Shown piece by piece: positions 1 to 8,270 of a DNA stretch of 64,000 nt; position 1 is the stretch's first letter; the number at the start of each line of letters is the position of its first letter. The stretch covers positions 25,205 through 89,204 of the forward strand of contig DATAGP010000051.1 of assembly GCA_036263655.1 (NCBI GenBank). The letters are read 5' to 3'. The stretch is from Schlegelella_A sp036263655. Lineage in GTDB: Bacteria; Pseudomonadota; Gammaproteobacteria; Burkholderiales; Burkholderiaceae_C. A program made the translations under genes and the position numbers. The notes beneath the pieces were generated by a model. That model ran no database searches. It saw only the letters and a list, made by a program, of their open reading frames with translations, and was not told where the DNA came from.

Positions 1-804
1 CGTCACCTTCTTCGCCGGATGGGCGTGGGTCAGGGCGTGGATGAACTTCATGTCGTGCTCGACGACGACGAGCGAGTGGCGGCCTTCGAGCGACAGGAAC
101 AGCTCGGCGGTGCGCTCGGTCTCCTCGTCGGTCATGCCGGCGACCGGCTCGTCGAGCAGCAGCAGCTTCGGATCCTGGATGAGCAGCATGCCGATTTCCA
201 GCCATTGCTTCTGGCCGTGCGAGAGCAGGCCCGCGGTGCGCTGCGCCTCGGCCTTCAGGTGGATGAGCGCGAGCGTCTCGCCGATGCGGTCGAGCTGGGC
301 GCTCGACAGGCGGAAGAACATCGAGGCGCGCACGCCGCGGTCGGCCTTCAGCGCCAGCTCGAGGTTCTCGAACACCGAGAGGTGCTCGAAGACGGTTGGC
401 TTCTGGAACTTGCGGCCGACGCCCGCCGAGGCGATCTCGTTCTCGCGCATGCGCAGGAGGTCGATCGTCGAGCCGAAGAAGGCCTTGCCTTCGTCGGGGC
501 GCGTCTTGCCGGTGATGACGTCCATCATCGTCGTCTTGCCGGCGCCGTTCGGGCCGATGATGCAGCGCAGCTCGCCGGCGCTGATGCTGAGCGAGAGCGC
601 GTTCAGCGCCTTGAAGCCGTCGAAGCTGACGGTGATGTCGTCGAGGTAGAGGATGGCGCCGTGCCGGACGTCGAGCTCGCCGGGATGGCCGACGCTGGCG
701 TAGCTGGCCGCCCGGCCGCCGGAACGCCCGGCGCTCGCGGCGGCGGCGCGCGCCTCGGCGGCGCGGCGGGCGCGCGCCCCGGCCTGCATCAGCTCGGGCG
801 TCAC
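1..804 (-). CDS. urtD: Urea ABC transporter ATP-binding protein UrtD (C-terminus beyond window)
   Basis: One of the two ATPases of the high-affinity urea importer UrtABCDE; it sits on the cytoplasmic side and powers uptake. The reading frame shows a Walker A GPNGAGKT near residue 84, an ABC signature LSHGQKQW near 193, a Walker B LLLLDEP near 212 and an H-loop VVVEHDM near 246, all in canonical order. The start is probably the GTG at 804, which overlaps the urtC stop (GTGA); an ATG 15 bases later is an alternative. The end lies outside the window, and urtE would be expected next. The residues after the H-loop (THAHPAKK) look like a short insertion compared with usual UrtD. Assignment to UrtD rather than a branched-chain amino-acid LivG rests on the neighbours. 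Confidence 0.93.
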   Translation of the reverse strand, partial: MTPELMQAGARARRAAEARAAAASAGRSGGRAASYASVGHPGELDVRHGAILYLDDITVSFDGFKALNALSLSISAGELRCIIGPNGAGKTTMMDVITGKTRPDEGKAFFGSTIDLLRMRENEIASAGVGRKFQKPTVFEHLSVFENLELALKADRGVRASMFFRLSSAQLDRIGETLALIHLKAEAQRTAGLLSHGQKQWLEIGMLLIQDPKLLLLDEPVAGMTDEETERTAELFLSLEGRHSLVVVEHDMKFIHALTHAHPAKKVT

Positions 805-2024
805 GCGACTCCCTCTTCCTTCCCGCGGGCCCGCCGCAGCCGCGCCAGCACACCGTTCGGGCCGCGCAGCAGGCCGACGATGCCGTGCGGCAGGAACAGG
901 GTCACGGCGATGAACATCGCCCCGAGCACGTACAGCCAGAACTCGGGGAAGACCTGCGTGAACCAGCTCTTCGCGCCGTTGACGAAGAAGGCGCCGAGGA
1001 TCGGCCCGACGAGGGTGCCGCGGCCACCCACCGCCGCCCAGATGGCGATCTCGATCGAGGCCGCTGGCGACATCTCGCCCGGGTTGATGATGCCGACCTG
1101 GGGCACGAACAAGGCGCCGGCGATGCCGCACATCACCGCCGAGATGACCCAGATCGCCAGCTTGTAGCGCAAGGGGTCGTAGCCCGTGAACATGACGCGC
1201 GACTCGGCGTCGCGGATCGCCTGCAGGACGCGGCCGAACTTGCTGCCGACGAGCCAGCGCGCGAGCAGGAAGAAGCCGATCAGCACGCAGCCGGTCAGGA
1301 CGAAGAGCGCCATCCGCATCGACGGCGTCGCGATCGGCATGCCGAGGATGCGCTTGAAATCGGTGAAGCCGTTGTTGCCGCCGAAGCCGGTCTCGTTCCG
1401 GAAGAAGAGCAGCATCGTCGCGAAGGTCATCGCCTGCGTGATGATCGAGAAGTAGACGCCCTTGATCCGCGAGCGGAAGGCGAAGAAGCCGAAGACGAAG
1501 GCGAGCAGGCCGGGCACGAGGATCACGAGGGCCAGCGTGGCGACGAAGGAGTCCGAGAGCGCCCAGTGCCAGGGCAGGGTCTTCCAGTCGAGGAAGACCA
1601 TGAAGTCCGGCAGGTCCGACTGGTAGTTGCCGTCGCGGCCGATCTGCCGCATCAGGTACATGCCCATGGCGTAGCCGCCGAGCGCGAAGAAGACGCCGTG
1701 ACCGAGCGAGAGGATGCCGGCGTAGCCCCAGATGAGGTCCATCGCCAGGGCGCAGATCGCGTAGCACATGATCTTGCCAACCAGCTGCACGCCGTAGTCG
1801 GAAAGATGGAAAGGGCTCGTCGCCGGCACGGCCAGGTTCAGCACCGGCACGAGCACGAGCACGGTGGCGAGTGAAACGAGGATGCCGATGGGCAGGCGGC
1901 GCGGCCGGGCCGGGCCGAATCCGGGCGCCGGCCCGGGCCCGCGCGCCGGCCCCGTGGGCAGGTCGGCCGCGCGCGCCGCGCGCGCCGGAGTCTCGATGGG
2001 AAGCGTCGGCAGCACCGCGCTCAT
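801..2024 (-). CDS. urtC: Urea ABC transporter permease UrtC
   Basis: Inner-membrane permease of the urea transporter, of the LivM-like branched-chain amino-acid permease family. The 407-residue protein begins with a Pro/Ala/Arg-rich cytoplasmic tail of about 45 residues, followed by multiple hydrophobic segments. It contains the family stretch DLIWGYAGILSLGHG and a C-terminal PHGIVGLLRG. The start ATG overlaps the urtB stop (ATGA) and its stop overlaps the urtD start (GTGA), so the operon is tightly coupled. The tail after the last membrane segment is short and basic. Function is known for the family; substrate is inferred from the operon. Confidence 0.95.
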   Translation of the reverse strand: MSAVLPTLPIETPARAARAADLPTGPARGPGPAPGFGPARPRRLPIGILVSLATVLVLVPVLNLAVPATSPFHLSDYGVQLVGKIMCYAICALAMDLIWGYAGILSLGHGVFFALGGYAMGMYLMRQIGRDGNYQSDLPDFMVFLDWKTLPWHWALSDSFVATLALVILVPGLLAFVFGFFAFRSRIKGVYFSIITQAMTFATMLLFFRNETGFGGNNGFTDFKRILGMPIATPSMRMALFVLTGCVLIGFFLLARWLVGSKFGRVLQAIRDAESRVMFTGYDPLRYKLAIWVISAVMCGIAGALFVPQVGIINPGEMSPAASIEIAIWAAVGGRGTLVGPILGAFFVNGAKSWFTQVFPEFWLYVLGAMFIAVTLFLPHGIVGLLRGPNGVLARLRRARGKEEGVA

Positions 2025-3628
2025 GCTTCCGCGCTCCGGCCCTTCATCGCGAAGATCCCTTGCGGCCGCTTCTGGATGAAGACCACGATCAGGACCAGCA
2101 CCATGATCTTGGCGAGCACCGCGCCCTGCCAGCCCTCGAGCAGCTTGTTGAGGATGCCGAGGCCGAGCGCCGCGTAGACCGTGCCCGCGAGCTGGCCGAC
2201 GCCGCCGAGGACGACGACCATGAACGAGTCGACGATGTACCCCTGGCCCAGGTCCGGACCGACGTTGCCGACCTGGGACAGCGCGCAGCCGGCCAGGCCC
2301 GCGATGCCGGCGCCGAGCGAGAAGGCGTAGGTGTCGACGCGCGCCGTGTTGACGCCCATGCAGGCCGCCATCTTCCGGTTCTGCGTGACGCCGCGGACGA
2401 AGAGGCCCAGCCGCGTGCGCGCGATGAGCAGCGCGATCGCCAGCAGCACCAGACCGGCGAAGCCGACGATCGCGATCCGGTTGAAGGGCAGCGTCAGGTT
2501 GCTCATGAGCGCCACCCCGCCGGACAGCCAGGCCGGGTTCTCGACGGGGACGTTCTGCGCTCCGAACAGCGAGCGCACGGCCTGCTGCAGGACCAGGCTG
2601 ATCCCCCAGGTGGCGAGCAGCGTCTCGAGCGGCCGGCCGTACAGCCAGCGGATGACGCTGCGCTCCATCGCCGCCCCGACCAGCGCCGCGGCGAGGAACG
2701 ACACCGGGATCGCCGCCAGCACGTAGGCGTCGAAGGCGCCCGGGAAGTAGGTCTTGAACAGGTTCTGGACGACGAAGGTCGCGTAGGCTCCGATCATCAT
2801 CAGCTCGCCGTGCGCCATGTTAATGACGCCCATCAGGCCATAGGTGATCGCCAGCCCGAGGGCGACGAGCAGCAGGATCGAGCCCAGGCTCACGCCGGTC
2901 AGCAGCACGCCGAGCCGCTCGCCCCAGGCGAGCCGGGACTCGAGCTTCTGCAGCGCCAGCTGCAGCTGGCCGCGCACCGCCGCGTCGCTCTCCACGCCCG
3001 GCTGCAGGCGCTCGAGCAGCAGCGTCTTGACGCTCGGCTCGCGGCTGTCGGCGAGCAGCCGGGCCGCCTCGAGGCGTCGGCCGGGCTCCGACGCGGAGAC
3101 GAGGATGGCGGCACGCAGCAGTCCGATCTGCGCCTTCAGCGCGGCATCGGTCTCGGCGCCGTACGCCTTCTCGATCAGCGGCAGCTTCGATTCGTCCGTC
3201 TGGTCGCGCAGGTCGCGCAAGGCCTGGGCGCGCTCTTTCGCGTCGGACGAGAAGAGCTTCAGCGCGGCGATCGCGGCGTCGATCTCGCGCCGCATGCGGT
3301 TGCTGTTGAGAACGTCCTCGGCGCCTTCGGGCAGCACCGTCGCCCGGCCGCTGGCGGCCTCGCGGGCCTGCTCGCCGTCCATGACGAAGACCGCGTCGCC
3401 GGCGACCTTCACCCGGCCGTGGAGCAAGGCGGCGAAGAACGCCGGCGCCGCCGGGTCGCCGCTCGCCGCGGCCGAGGCGATCGCCGCGGCACGCGCGTCG
3501 TTGTCGCCGACCGCCATGGCGCGGACCTGCTCGGCGCTCAGCGCGGACGCGGTCGTCGGCAGCAGCAGACAGAGAAGGGCCAGGCCGAGGCCGACGAGCG
3601 CCGGCCCGGCCCGCGGTGCGAAGCTCAC
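2021..3628 (-). CDS. urtB: Urea ABC transporter permease UrtB
   Basis: Second inner-membrane permease of the urea importer. At 535 residues it is the long UrtB form: a signal-like hydrophobic N-terminus, an extracytoplasmic helical-repeat-type domain to about residue 230, then a LivH-like membrane domain with AITYGLMGVINMAHGE and a C-terminal QKRPQGIFAMKGR. The long N-terminal domain distinguishes UrtB from amino-acid LivH. It starts at a GTG, 10 bases after the urtA stop, and overlaps urtC by 4 bases. Confidence 0.95.
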   Translation of the reverse strand: MSFAPRAGPALVGLGLALLCLLLPTTASALSAEQVRAMAVGDNDARAAAIASAAASGDPAAPAFFAALLHGRVKVAGDAVFVMDGEQAREAASGRATVLPEGAEDVLNSNRMRREIDAAIAALKLFSSDAKERAQALRDLRDQTDESKLPLIEKAYGAETDAALKAQIGLLRAAILVSASEPGRRLEAARLLADSREPSVKTLLLERLQPGVESDAAVRGQLQLALQKLESRLAWGERLGVLLTGVSLGSILLLVALGLAITYGLMGVINMAHGELMMIGAYATFVVQNLFKTYFPGAFDAYVLAAIPVSFLAAALVGAAMERSVIRWLYGRPLETLLATWGISLVLQQAVRSLFGAQNVPVENPAWLSGGVALMSNLTLPFNRIAIVGFAGLVLLAIALLIARTRLGLFVRGVTQNRKMAACMGVNTARVDTYAFSLGAGIAGLAGCALSQVGNVGPDLGQGYIVDSFMVVVLGGVGQLAGTVYAALGLGILNKLLEGWQGAVLAKIMVLVLIVVFIQKRPQGIFAMKGRSAEA

Positions 3629-3638
3629 TGTGCGGGCG

Positions 3639-4898
3639 TCACTTCTTCTCGGGCTCGTCCTTCTTCTTGTCGTTGCCCTCGATGTACGGGCTCCAAGGCT
3701 TGGCCTTGACCGGCGCGGGCGTCTTCCAGACCACGTTGAACTGGCCGTTGGACTGCACCTCGCCGATGAACACGGGCTTGTGCAGGTGGTGGTTCTTGGG
3801 GTCCATCGTCGCCGTGAAGCCGCCGGGAGCGGTGAAGGTCTGGCCGGCCATCGCCGCGATCACCTTGTCGGTGTCGGTGCTCTTGGCCTTCTCGACGGCC
3901 TGCTTCCACATGTGGATGCCGATGTAGGTGGCCTCCATCGGGTCGTTGGTCAGCGGCTTGTCGGCGCCGGGCAGCTTCTTCGCCTTCGCGTAGTCGGCCC
4001 ACTTCTTCTTGAAGGCGTCGTTGGCCGGGTTCTTCAGGCTCATGAAGTAGTTCCAGGCGGCGAGATGGCCGACCAGCGGCTTGGTGTCGACGCCGCGCAG
4101 CTCCTCTTCGCCGACCGAGAAGGCGACGACCGGCACGTCGGTCGCCTTCAGGCCCTGGTTGCCGAGCTCCTTGTAGAACGGCACGTTCGAGTCGCCGTTG
4201 ATCGTCGAGATGACCGCCGTCTTGCCGCCGGCGGCGAACTTCTTCACGTCGGCGACGATGGTCTGGTAGTCGCTGTGCCCGAACGGGGTGTACTTCTCGT
4301 CGATGTCGCTTTCCTTGACACCCTTGCTCTTCAGGAACGCGCGCAGGATCTTGTTGGTCGTGCGCGGATAGACGTAGTCGGTGCCGAGGAGGACGAAGCG
4401 CTTGGCGCCGCCGCCGTCCTTGCTCATCAGGTACTCGACCGCCGGGATGGCCTGCTGGTTCGGCGCCGCGCCGGTGTAGAAGACGTTCTTCGACAGCTCC
4501 TCGCCTTCGTACTGCACGGGGTAGAAGAGCAGCCCGTTCAGCTCCTCGACCACCGGCAGCACCGACTTCCGCGACACGCTGGTCCAGCAGCCGAACATCA
4601 CCGCGACCTTGTCCTGGCTGATCAGCTGCTTGGCCTTCTCGGCGAAGAGGGGCCAGTTCGACGCCGGGTCGACGACCACCGGCTCGAGCTTCTTGCCGAG
4701 CACGCCGCCCTTGGCGTTGATCTCGTCGATCGCCATCAGGGCGACATCCTTCAGCACCGTCTCCGAGATCGCCATCGTTCCCGAGAGCGAGTGCAGGATG
4801 CCGACCTTGATCGTGTTCTGCGCCAGGGCGGGCATCGAGAGCAGGCCCGATGCGGCCAGGGCGGCGCAGGCGGCCTGGAGTGCGAAGCGACGTTTCAT
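3639..4898 (-). CDS. urtA: Urea ABC transporter substrate-binding protein UrtA
   Basis: Periplasmic urea receptor that delivers urea to UrtBC. The 419-residue protein has a classic signal peptide (MKRRF start, hydrophobic core, cleavage after ALA near residue 26), followed by the type-I periplasmic-binding fold beginning IKVGILHSLSGTMAISE. VMFGCWTSVSRKSVLP and YPVQYEGEE are characteristic of urea/short-chain-amide receptors. An open frame extends upstream to 5126, but the ATG at 4898 is chosen because of the signal peptide and a GGAGG Shine-Dalgarno at about 4908-4912. It is the first gene of urtABCD and has a sigma-54 promoter 57 bases upstream, pointing to nitrogen control. Confidence 0.96.
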   Translation of the reverse strand: MKRRFALQAACAALAASGLLSMPALAQNTIKVGILHSLSGTMAISETVLKDVALMAIDEINAKGGVLGKKLEPVVVDPASNWPLFAEKAKQLISQDKVAVMFGCWTSVSRKSVLPVVEELNGLLFYPVQYEGEELSKNVFYTGAAPNQQAIPAVEYLMSKDGGGAKRFVLLGTDYVYPRTTNKILRAFLKSKGVKESDIDEKYTPFGHSDYQTIVADVKKFAAGGKTAVISTINGDSNVPFYKELGNQGLKATDVPVVAFSVGEEELRGVDTKPLVGHLAAWNYFMSLKNPANDAFKKKWADYAKAKKLPGADKPLTNDPMEATYIGIHMWKQAVEKAKSTDTDKVIAAMAGQTFTAPGGFTATMDPKNHHLHKPVFIGEVQSNGQFNVVWKTPAPVKAKPWSPYIEGNDKKKDEPEKK

Positions 4899-4954
4899 GC
4901 GGGGAACCTCCGAGTGTTCAGAATGGGGATGGCGACAAGACGGGGAGCGCTGTT

Positions 4955-4970
4955 TGCAAGGCCTGTGCCA
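4955..4970 (-). promoter_or_regulatory. Sigma-54 (RpoN) promoter of urtA
   Basis: On the minus strand the sequence reads TGGCACAGGCCTTGCA. It matches the -24/-12 consensus TGGCAC-N5-TTGCA at every defined base and has the invariant 10-base spacing between GG and GC. The predicted transcription start is near 4944, giving a leader of about 45 bases before the urtA ATG. Urea uptake genes are commonly under NtrC and RpoN control, so position and function agree. I could not identify a convincing NtrC operator; a TGCACCGGTG palindrome-like stretch at 5122-5131 is only a weak candidate. Confidence 0.85.
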
Positions 4971-5128
4971 CTGCCGATGAGGGCGCCACGCCCGAGCGTG
5001 TGCAGGCGGGCGCGTGCCGCGGGCCGCGGGCTCGGCCTGCGTGCGCACCAGCTTGGGCAGCGCGCCGCACCAAGAGCGGAGAGGCATCGTCCTCGTGCGT
5101 GCGCCGTGCCTGCCGAGGCCCTGCACCG

Positions 5129-5584
5129 GTGAGCAGGACCTGGGCGGCGTCGGTGCCGCGCTGGCTGGCGTGGAGCTGCGTCCTGGCCGCGCCGCCGGTT
5201 GCCTGGGCGGTCGCTGCGGCCGGGTTCCCTCTGCCGGTGCACGAGCCGCTGCGGGACCTGTCCGCCCTCGTCGCCTGGTCCGTGGCCGAGGAGATCGTCT
5301 TTCGCGGCGGCCTGCAGCCGCTGCTCGCGCGCCGGCTCGGCGAGCGCGGGCGAGGCTGGCCGATCACGCCGGCGAACGCGGCGACGAGCCTCGTCTTCGC
5401 CGCGCTGCACGCGTGGCGGCACGGGCCGCTGCTCGCCCTCGGCGTCTTTCCGCTGTCGCTGCTCTACGGCGTGGTGCGCGAGCGGACCGGCCGCGTCGCG
5501 CCGGCGGCGGCGCTGCACCTCTGGTTCAACGTGCTGCTCTATCTGGCGTCGTGGCGGCTCGCAGCCGTCACGGCGAGCGGTTAG
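5129..5584 (+). CDS. Small CPBP-family intramembrane metalloprotease
   Basis: A 151-residue hydrophobic protein with all three motifs of the CPBP/ABI (CAAX-processing type, glutamic) protease family. These are EEIVFR at residues 54-59, FAALH ending at His94, and HLWFN with His130 and Asn134. At least four hydrophobic segments can be drawn, and the protein would act in the inner membrane. It is much shorter than typical family members (over 200 residues). The compact size resembles the small proteases that pair with C-terminal sorting-signal proteins (the JDVT-CTERM type), but this is inference. The GTG at 5129 is chosen because the upstream open frame (from 4850) is antisense to urtA and has no family similarity. 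Divergent from urtA. Confidence 0.8.
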   Translation: MSRTWAASVPRWLAWSCVLAAPPVAWAVAAAGFPLPVHEPLRDLSALVAWSVAEEIVFRGGLQPLLARRLGERGRGWPITPANAATSLVFAALHAWRHGPLLALGVFPLSLLYGVVRERTGRVAPAAALHLWFNVLLYLASWRLAAVTASG

Positions 5585-5599
5585 CTCGCGAAGCGCCGG

Positions 5600-6076
5600 T
5601 CAGGGCCCGGGCGCGGGCGCCTGGCCCGGCGGCAAGGGACGCGTGTCGGCCGTCGGCTCCCAATAGACCTGGCCGGCGTCCTCGACGGCCTCGATGCGCA
5701 GGAGCTTGCCCTGACCACAGGGGCCGCCGGCGCAGCGGCCGTTGCGCGGGTCGTAGGCGGCCCCGTGGATCGAGCAGAGGATGAACTCGCGGCCGCTGTC
5801 GAGGAACACGCCCGGCTGCCAGTCGAGCTCGGTCGGCACGTGCACGCAGCGGTTCAGGTACGCGACGACGCGCCCCTCGAAGCGCAGGACGAAGGCGCGC
5901 GCCGGCTCGCGGAAGTGGCTCACGTCGAAGACCAGGGCCCGGCCTTTCTCCTCGAGCTGCCCCGACGCGCACAGGTGCTGCCGCGGCAGCTTCGGCGGAC
6001 GCGGCAAGGGGCGCAGCGGCGCCGGCGCCGGCGGCGTCGAGCCCGGCGGGAGGGCGTCGGCCGCGTCGTCAGCCAT
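5600..6076 (-). CDS. Rieske [2Fe-2S] domain protein
   Basis: A 158-residue soluble protein with a Rieske iron-sulfur domain. The ligands are visible as Cys77-x-His79 (CVH) and Cys101-x2-His104 (CSIH), spaced as in ferredoxin-type Rieske proteins. A proline-rich N-terminus of about 35 residues precedes the domain. No partner oxygenase or dehydrogenase domain is present, so a specific electron-transfer partner cannot be named. The ATG lies within the end of the upstream HAD gene (8-base overlap), suggesting co-translation with HAD phosphatase and rluC; this order is common in Burkholderiales. Confidence 0.88.
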   Translation of the reverse strand: MADDAADALPPGSTPPAPAPLRPLPRPPKLPRQHLCASGQLEEKGRALVFDVSHFREPARAFVLRFEGRVVAYLNRCVHVPTELDWQPGVFLDSGREFILCSIHGAAYDPRNGRCAGGPCGQGKLLRIEAVEDAGQVYWEPTADTRPLPPGQAPAPGP

Positions 6077-6737
6077 GGCGGAGCAGCCACTCGTGCAGGT
6101 CGGCCGTCGAGTGCGCGACGTGCAGCGGCCGATGGCCCGCGAACTCCGCGTGCGCGTGCGCGCCGAAGCTCACGGCGACGCTGGCGCAGCCGGCGTTGAA
6201 GGCGAGCTGCAGGTCGTGCGTCGTGTCGCCGACCATCAGGGTGCGACCCGGCTCGGCACCGAGCTCGCGCATCAGCTCGGTCAGCATCAGCGGGTCGGGC
6301 TTGCCGCGCGTCTCATCGGCGGTGCGCGTCGCGTCGAAGAGCTCGGCGAGCGGCGAGCCGCGCAGCGCGTCGTCGAGCCCCTTGCGCGTCTTGCCCGTGG
6401 CGACGCCGAGCCAGTGATTGCGCTCCTTCAGCGCCCGCAGCATCTCGAGGGTGCCGTCGAAGAAGACGACCTGATCGAGGCTCGCCAGGTAGTGATGCCG
6501 GTAGCGGTCGGCGAGCTCGCGGTAGCGCTCCTGGGCAAGGCGCGGCGCCGCATGGCGCAGCGCGTCGGCGAGGCCGAGGCCGATCACGTAGCTGGCATCG
6601 CGGTCGCTCGGCACGTCGGTGCCGACGTCGGCACAGGCCGCCTGGATGCAGCGGGCGATGAGCCGGGTCGAGTCGAACAGCGTGCCGTCCCAGTCGAAGA
6701 CGATCAGGTCGAAGCGCCGTCGGCTGCCTGCGCTCAT
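6069..6737 (-). CDS. HAD-family hydrolase, phosphoglycolate-phosphatase-like
   Basis: A 222-residue haloacid-dehalogenase-superfamily phosphatase. Motif I is DWDGTLFD with nucleophile Asp15 and acid Asp17; motif II is the Thr of TGKTRKG; the lysine motif is GKPDP; motif IV is VGDTTHD. An alpha-helical cap lies between motifs I and II. The substrate is not evident; Gph-like or sugar-phosphate substrates are typical. Its ATG overlaps the rluC stop (ATGA) and its own stop overlaps the Rieske gene. A much longer open frame continues upstream on this strand, antisense to rne, and is an artefact of high GC. Confidence 0.9.
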   Translation of the reverse strand: MSAGSRRRFDLIVFDWDGTLFDSTRLIARCIQAACADVGTDVPSDRDASYVIGLGLADALRHAAPRLAQERYRELADRYRHHYLASLDQVVFFDGTLEMLRALKERNHWLGVATGKTRKGLDDALRGSPLAELFDATRTADETRGKPDPLMLTELMRELGAEPGRTLMVGDTTHDLQLAFNAGCASVAVSFGAHAHAEFAGHRPLHVAHSTADLHEWLLRHG

Positions 6738-7696
6738 GCGGTCGCTCCCGCGCGCAGCGCCGCGACCAGGCGCCGGCACGCCTCGGGCAAGGGCGCCTCG
6801 AGCTGCATCGCCTCGCCGCTCGCCGGATGCACGAAGCGGAGCAGGCGCGCGTGCAGGAACATGCGATCGAAGCGGACGCCGGCGACGAGCTCGCCACGCG
6901 CCAAGCCCTTGTTCAGGCCGAAATCGCCGTACTTGGGATCGCCGACGACCTGATGCCCGGCATCGGCCAGGTGGACGCGGATCTGGTGCGTGCGTCCGGT
7001 CTTGATGGTGACGTCGAGCAGGGTGAAGCCGGCGAACCGCCGGGCGACCTTGACCAGCGTGATCGAGCGCCGGCCCTCCTCGGCGCCCGCCTCGACGGCG
7101 CGGACGCGCCGCGCGCCCTCGGCGTCGACGTACTTGTGCAGGGCGACGTCGATCACCTTCAGCGACTCCGGCCAGGCGCCGGCGACGAGCGCGGCGTACG
7201 TCTTGCCCACCGCGCGCTCGGGCTGGCGCGAGCGCAGGTCGTTCTGCAGGGCGACCAGCGCCGGACGCCTCTTGGCGATCAGGAGGAGGCCCGAGGTGTC
7301 CTTGTCGAGCCGATGCACCAGCTCGAGCACGGCAGCGTCCGGGCGGGCGCGGCGCAGCTGCTCGATGACGCCGAAGCTCTCGCCGCTGCCGCCGTGCACG
7401 GCGACGCCGGCCGGCTTGTCGATGGCGAGCAGGTGCTCGTCCTCGTGCACGATCGGGAACTCGCGCGGCGGCGCCGCCGGCACGTCGCCGCGGTCGGCCG
7501 TGCGCATCGGCGGGATGCGGACCTCGTCGCCCAGGTCCAGGCGGGTGTCGGCGCTCGCCCGCCCCTTGTTGACCCGGACCTCGCCGGAGCGGATCACGCG
7601 GTACAGGTGGGTGCGCGGCACGCCCTTCAGCACCTTGCTCAGGAAGTTGTCGAGCCGCTGGCCGGCCGAGCCGCTGTCGATGCGGACGTTTTGCAC
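6734..7696 (-). CDS. rluC: 23S rRNA pseudouridine synthase RluC
   Basis: Converts uridines 955/2504/2580 (E. coli numbering) of 23S rRNA to pseudouridine. The protein has an N-terminal S4 RNA-binding domain (RLDNFLSKVLKGVP... RSGEVRVNKGR) and an RsuA/RluA catalytic domain with the active-site Asp in HRLDKDTSG and the motif TGRTHQIRVH. The start is ambiguous. The GTG at 7696 gives a family-like N-terminus; another in-frame GTG at 7786 adds 30 Arg/Gly/Ser-rich residues but would place the rne -10 element inside the gene. Divergent from rne, an arrangement conserved in beta- and gammaproteobacteria. Confidence 0.9.
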   Translation of the reverse strand: MQNVRIDSGSAGQRLDNFLSKVLKGVPRTHLYRVIRSGEVRVNKGRASADTRLDLGDEVRIPPMRTADRGDVPAAPPREFPIVHEDEHLLAIDKPAGVAVHGGSGESFGVIEQLRRARPDAAVLELVHRLDKDTSGLLLIAKRRPALVALQNDLRSRQPERAVGKTYAALVAGAWPESLKVIDVALHKYVDAEGARRVRAVEAGAEEGRRSITLVKVARRFAGFTLLDVTIKTGRTHQIRVHLADAGHQVVGDPKYGDFGLNKGLARGELVAGVRFDRMFLHARLLRFVHPASGEAMQLEAPLPEACRRLVAALRAGATA

Positions 7697-7768
7697 AGTC
7701 GGCCGGGCTTCGCGCGGCGAGGCCTGCGCACGTGGCGACGGTGCTGCGGAACGGCCCCCTTTGCCCCC

Positions 7769-7774
7769 TATAAT
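7769..7774 (+). promoter_or_regulatory. Predicted -10 element of the rne promoter
   Basis: A perfect TATAAT lies 497 bases upstream of the rne ATG. No convincing -35 is seen at 16-18 bases upstream. It falls in the rluC/rne divergent region. It would start a transcript near 7781 with an unusually long leader, which is known for rne in E. coli, where the leader mediates autoregulation. Prediction only. Confidence 0.55.
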
Positions 7775-7780
7775 GCGCTG

Positions 7781-8270
7781 CTCCACTCGCCTGCCAAGTC
7801 GTTGATTTTTCAGAGTTTAGCGTCGCATTTCCGGCGACGCGGCGCGGCTCGAGTGGCGGCCGGATCCCGTTCCGGCCAACCGGTGATGCAACGTCCATCG
7901 CCCGGGCAGGCAGCGTTCCCAGTGTGACGCAGCGGCCTACAGCGCCGGACGGCAGAGCAAACAAGAACGAACCACGACAAGGTTTCCCGCCGAAGACAAG
8001 ACTCGCGCAGAAGGCAGCCGCCTCTGTAGCCCGATTCCTTGCGCTCCGGCCTGCGTCCAGTGACCGCCTAGCTTGAAATACAGCCGCCTTCCCACTGAAT
8101 CGCGCGCGCCAACGCTGGCGGAGCCCGCGGTCGCCTGACCGCGCGCGGCTCCCGTCAGTCCAGGGCGATTCCTTCCGGTTCTTCGCGTTTCTCGTGCATC
8201 TGATTGCCGCCGCGGCCACGCCGCGGTGGTGCGACAGGGCGCGGCTCGAAGCCGTGCCGAAGGAGTGCAG
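7781..8270 (+). other. Long structured 5' leader of rne (gene-free stretch)
   Basis: About 490 bases without a gene. Several perfect inverted repeats can be read: 7820-7840 (7-bp stem GCGTCGC/GCGACGC), 7858-7877 (7-bp stem), 8121-8151 (GAGCC and CGCGGTC paired with GACCGCG and GGCTC) and 8210-8226 (6-bp CCGCGG stem) just before the ribosome-binding site AAGGAG at 8260-8265. RNase E controls its own mRNA through its leader in E. coli. A comparable role here is inferred from length and structure, not from sequence identity. Confidence 0.55.

Noticed and set aside
5040..5131. NtrC binding sites upstream of the urtA sigma-54 promoter
   Set aside because: Several GCACC half-sites exist, but none pairs with a proper inverted GGTGC partner at the expected spacing.
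2844..5132. 762-codon plus-strand open frame over urtA and urtB
   Set aside because: Antisense to two genes with strong family motifs; its translation is low-complexity with no recognisable domain.
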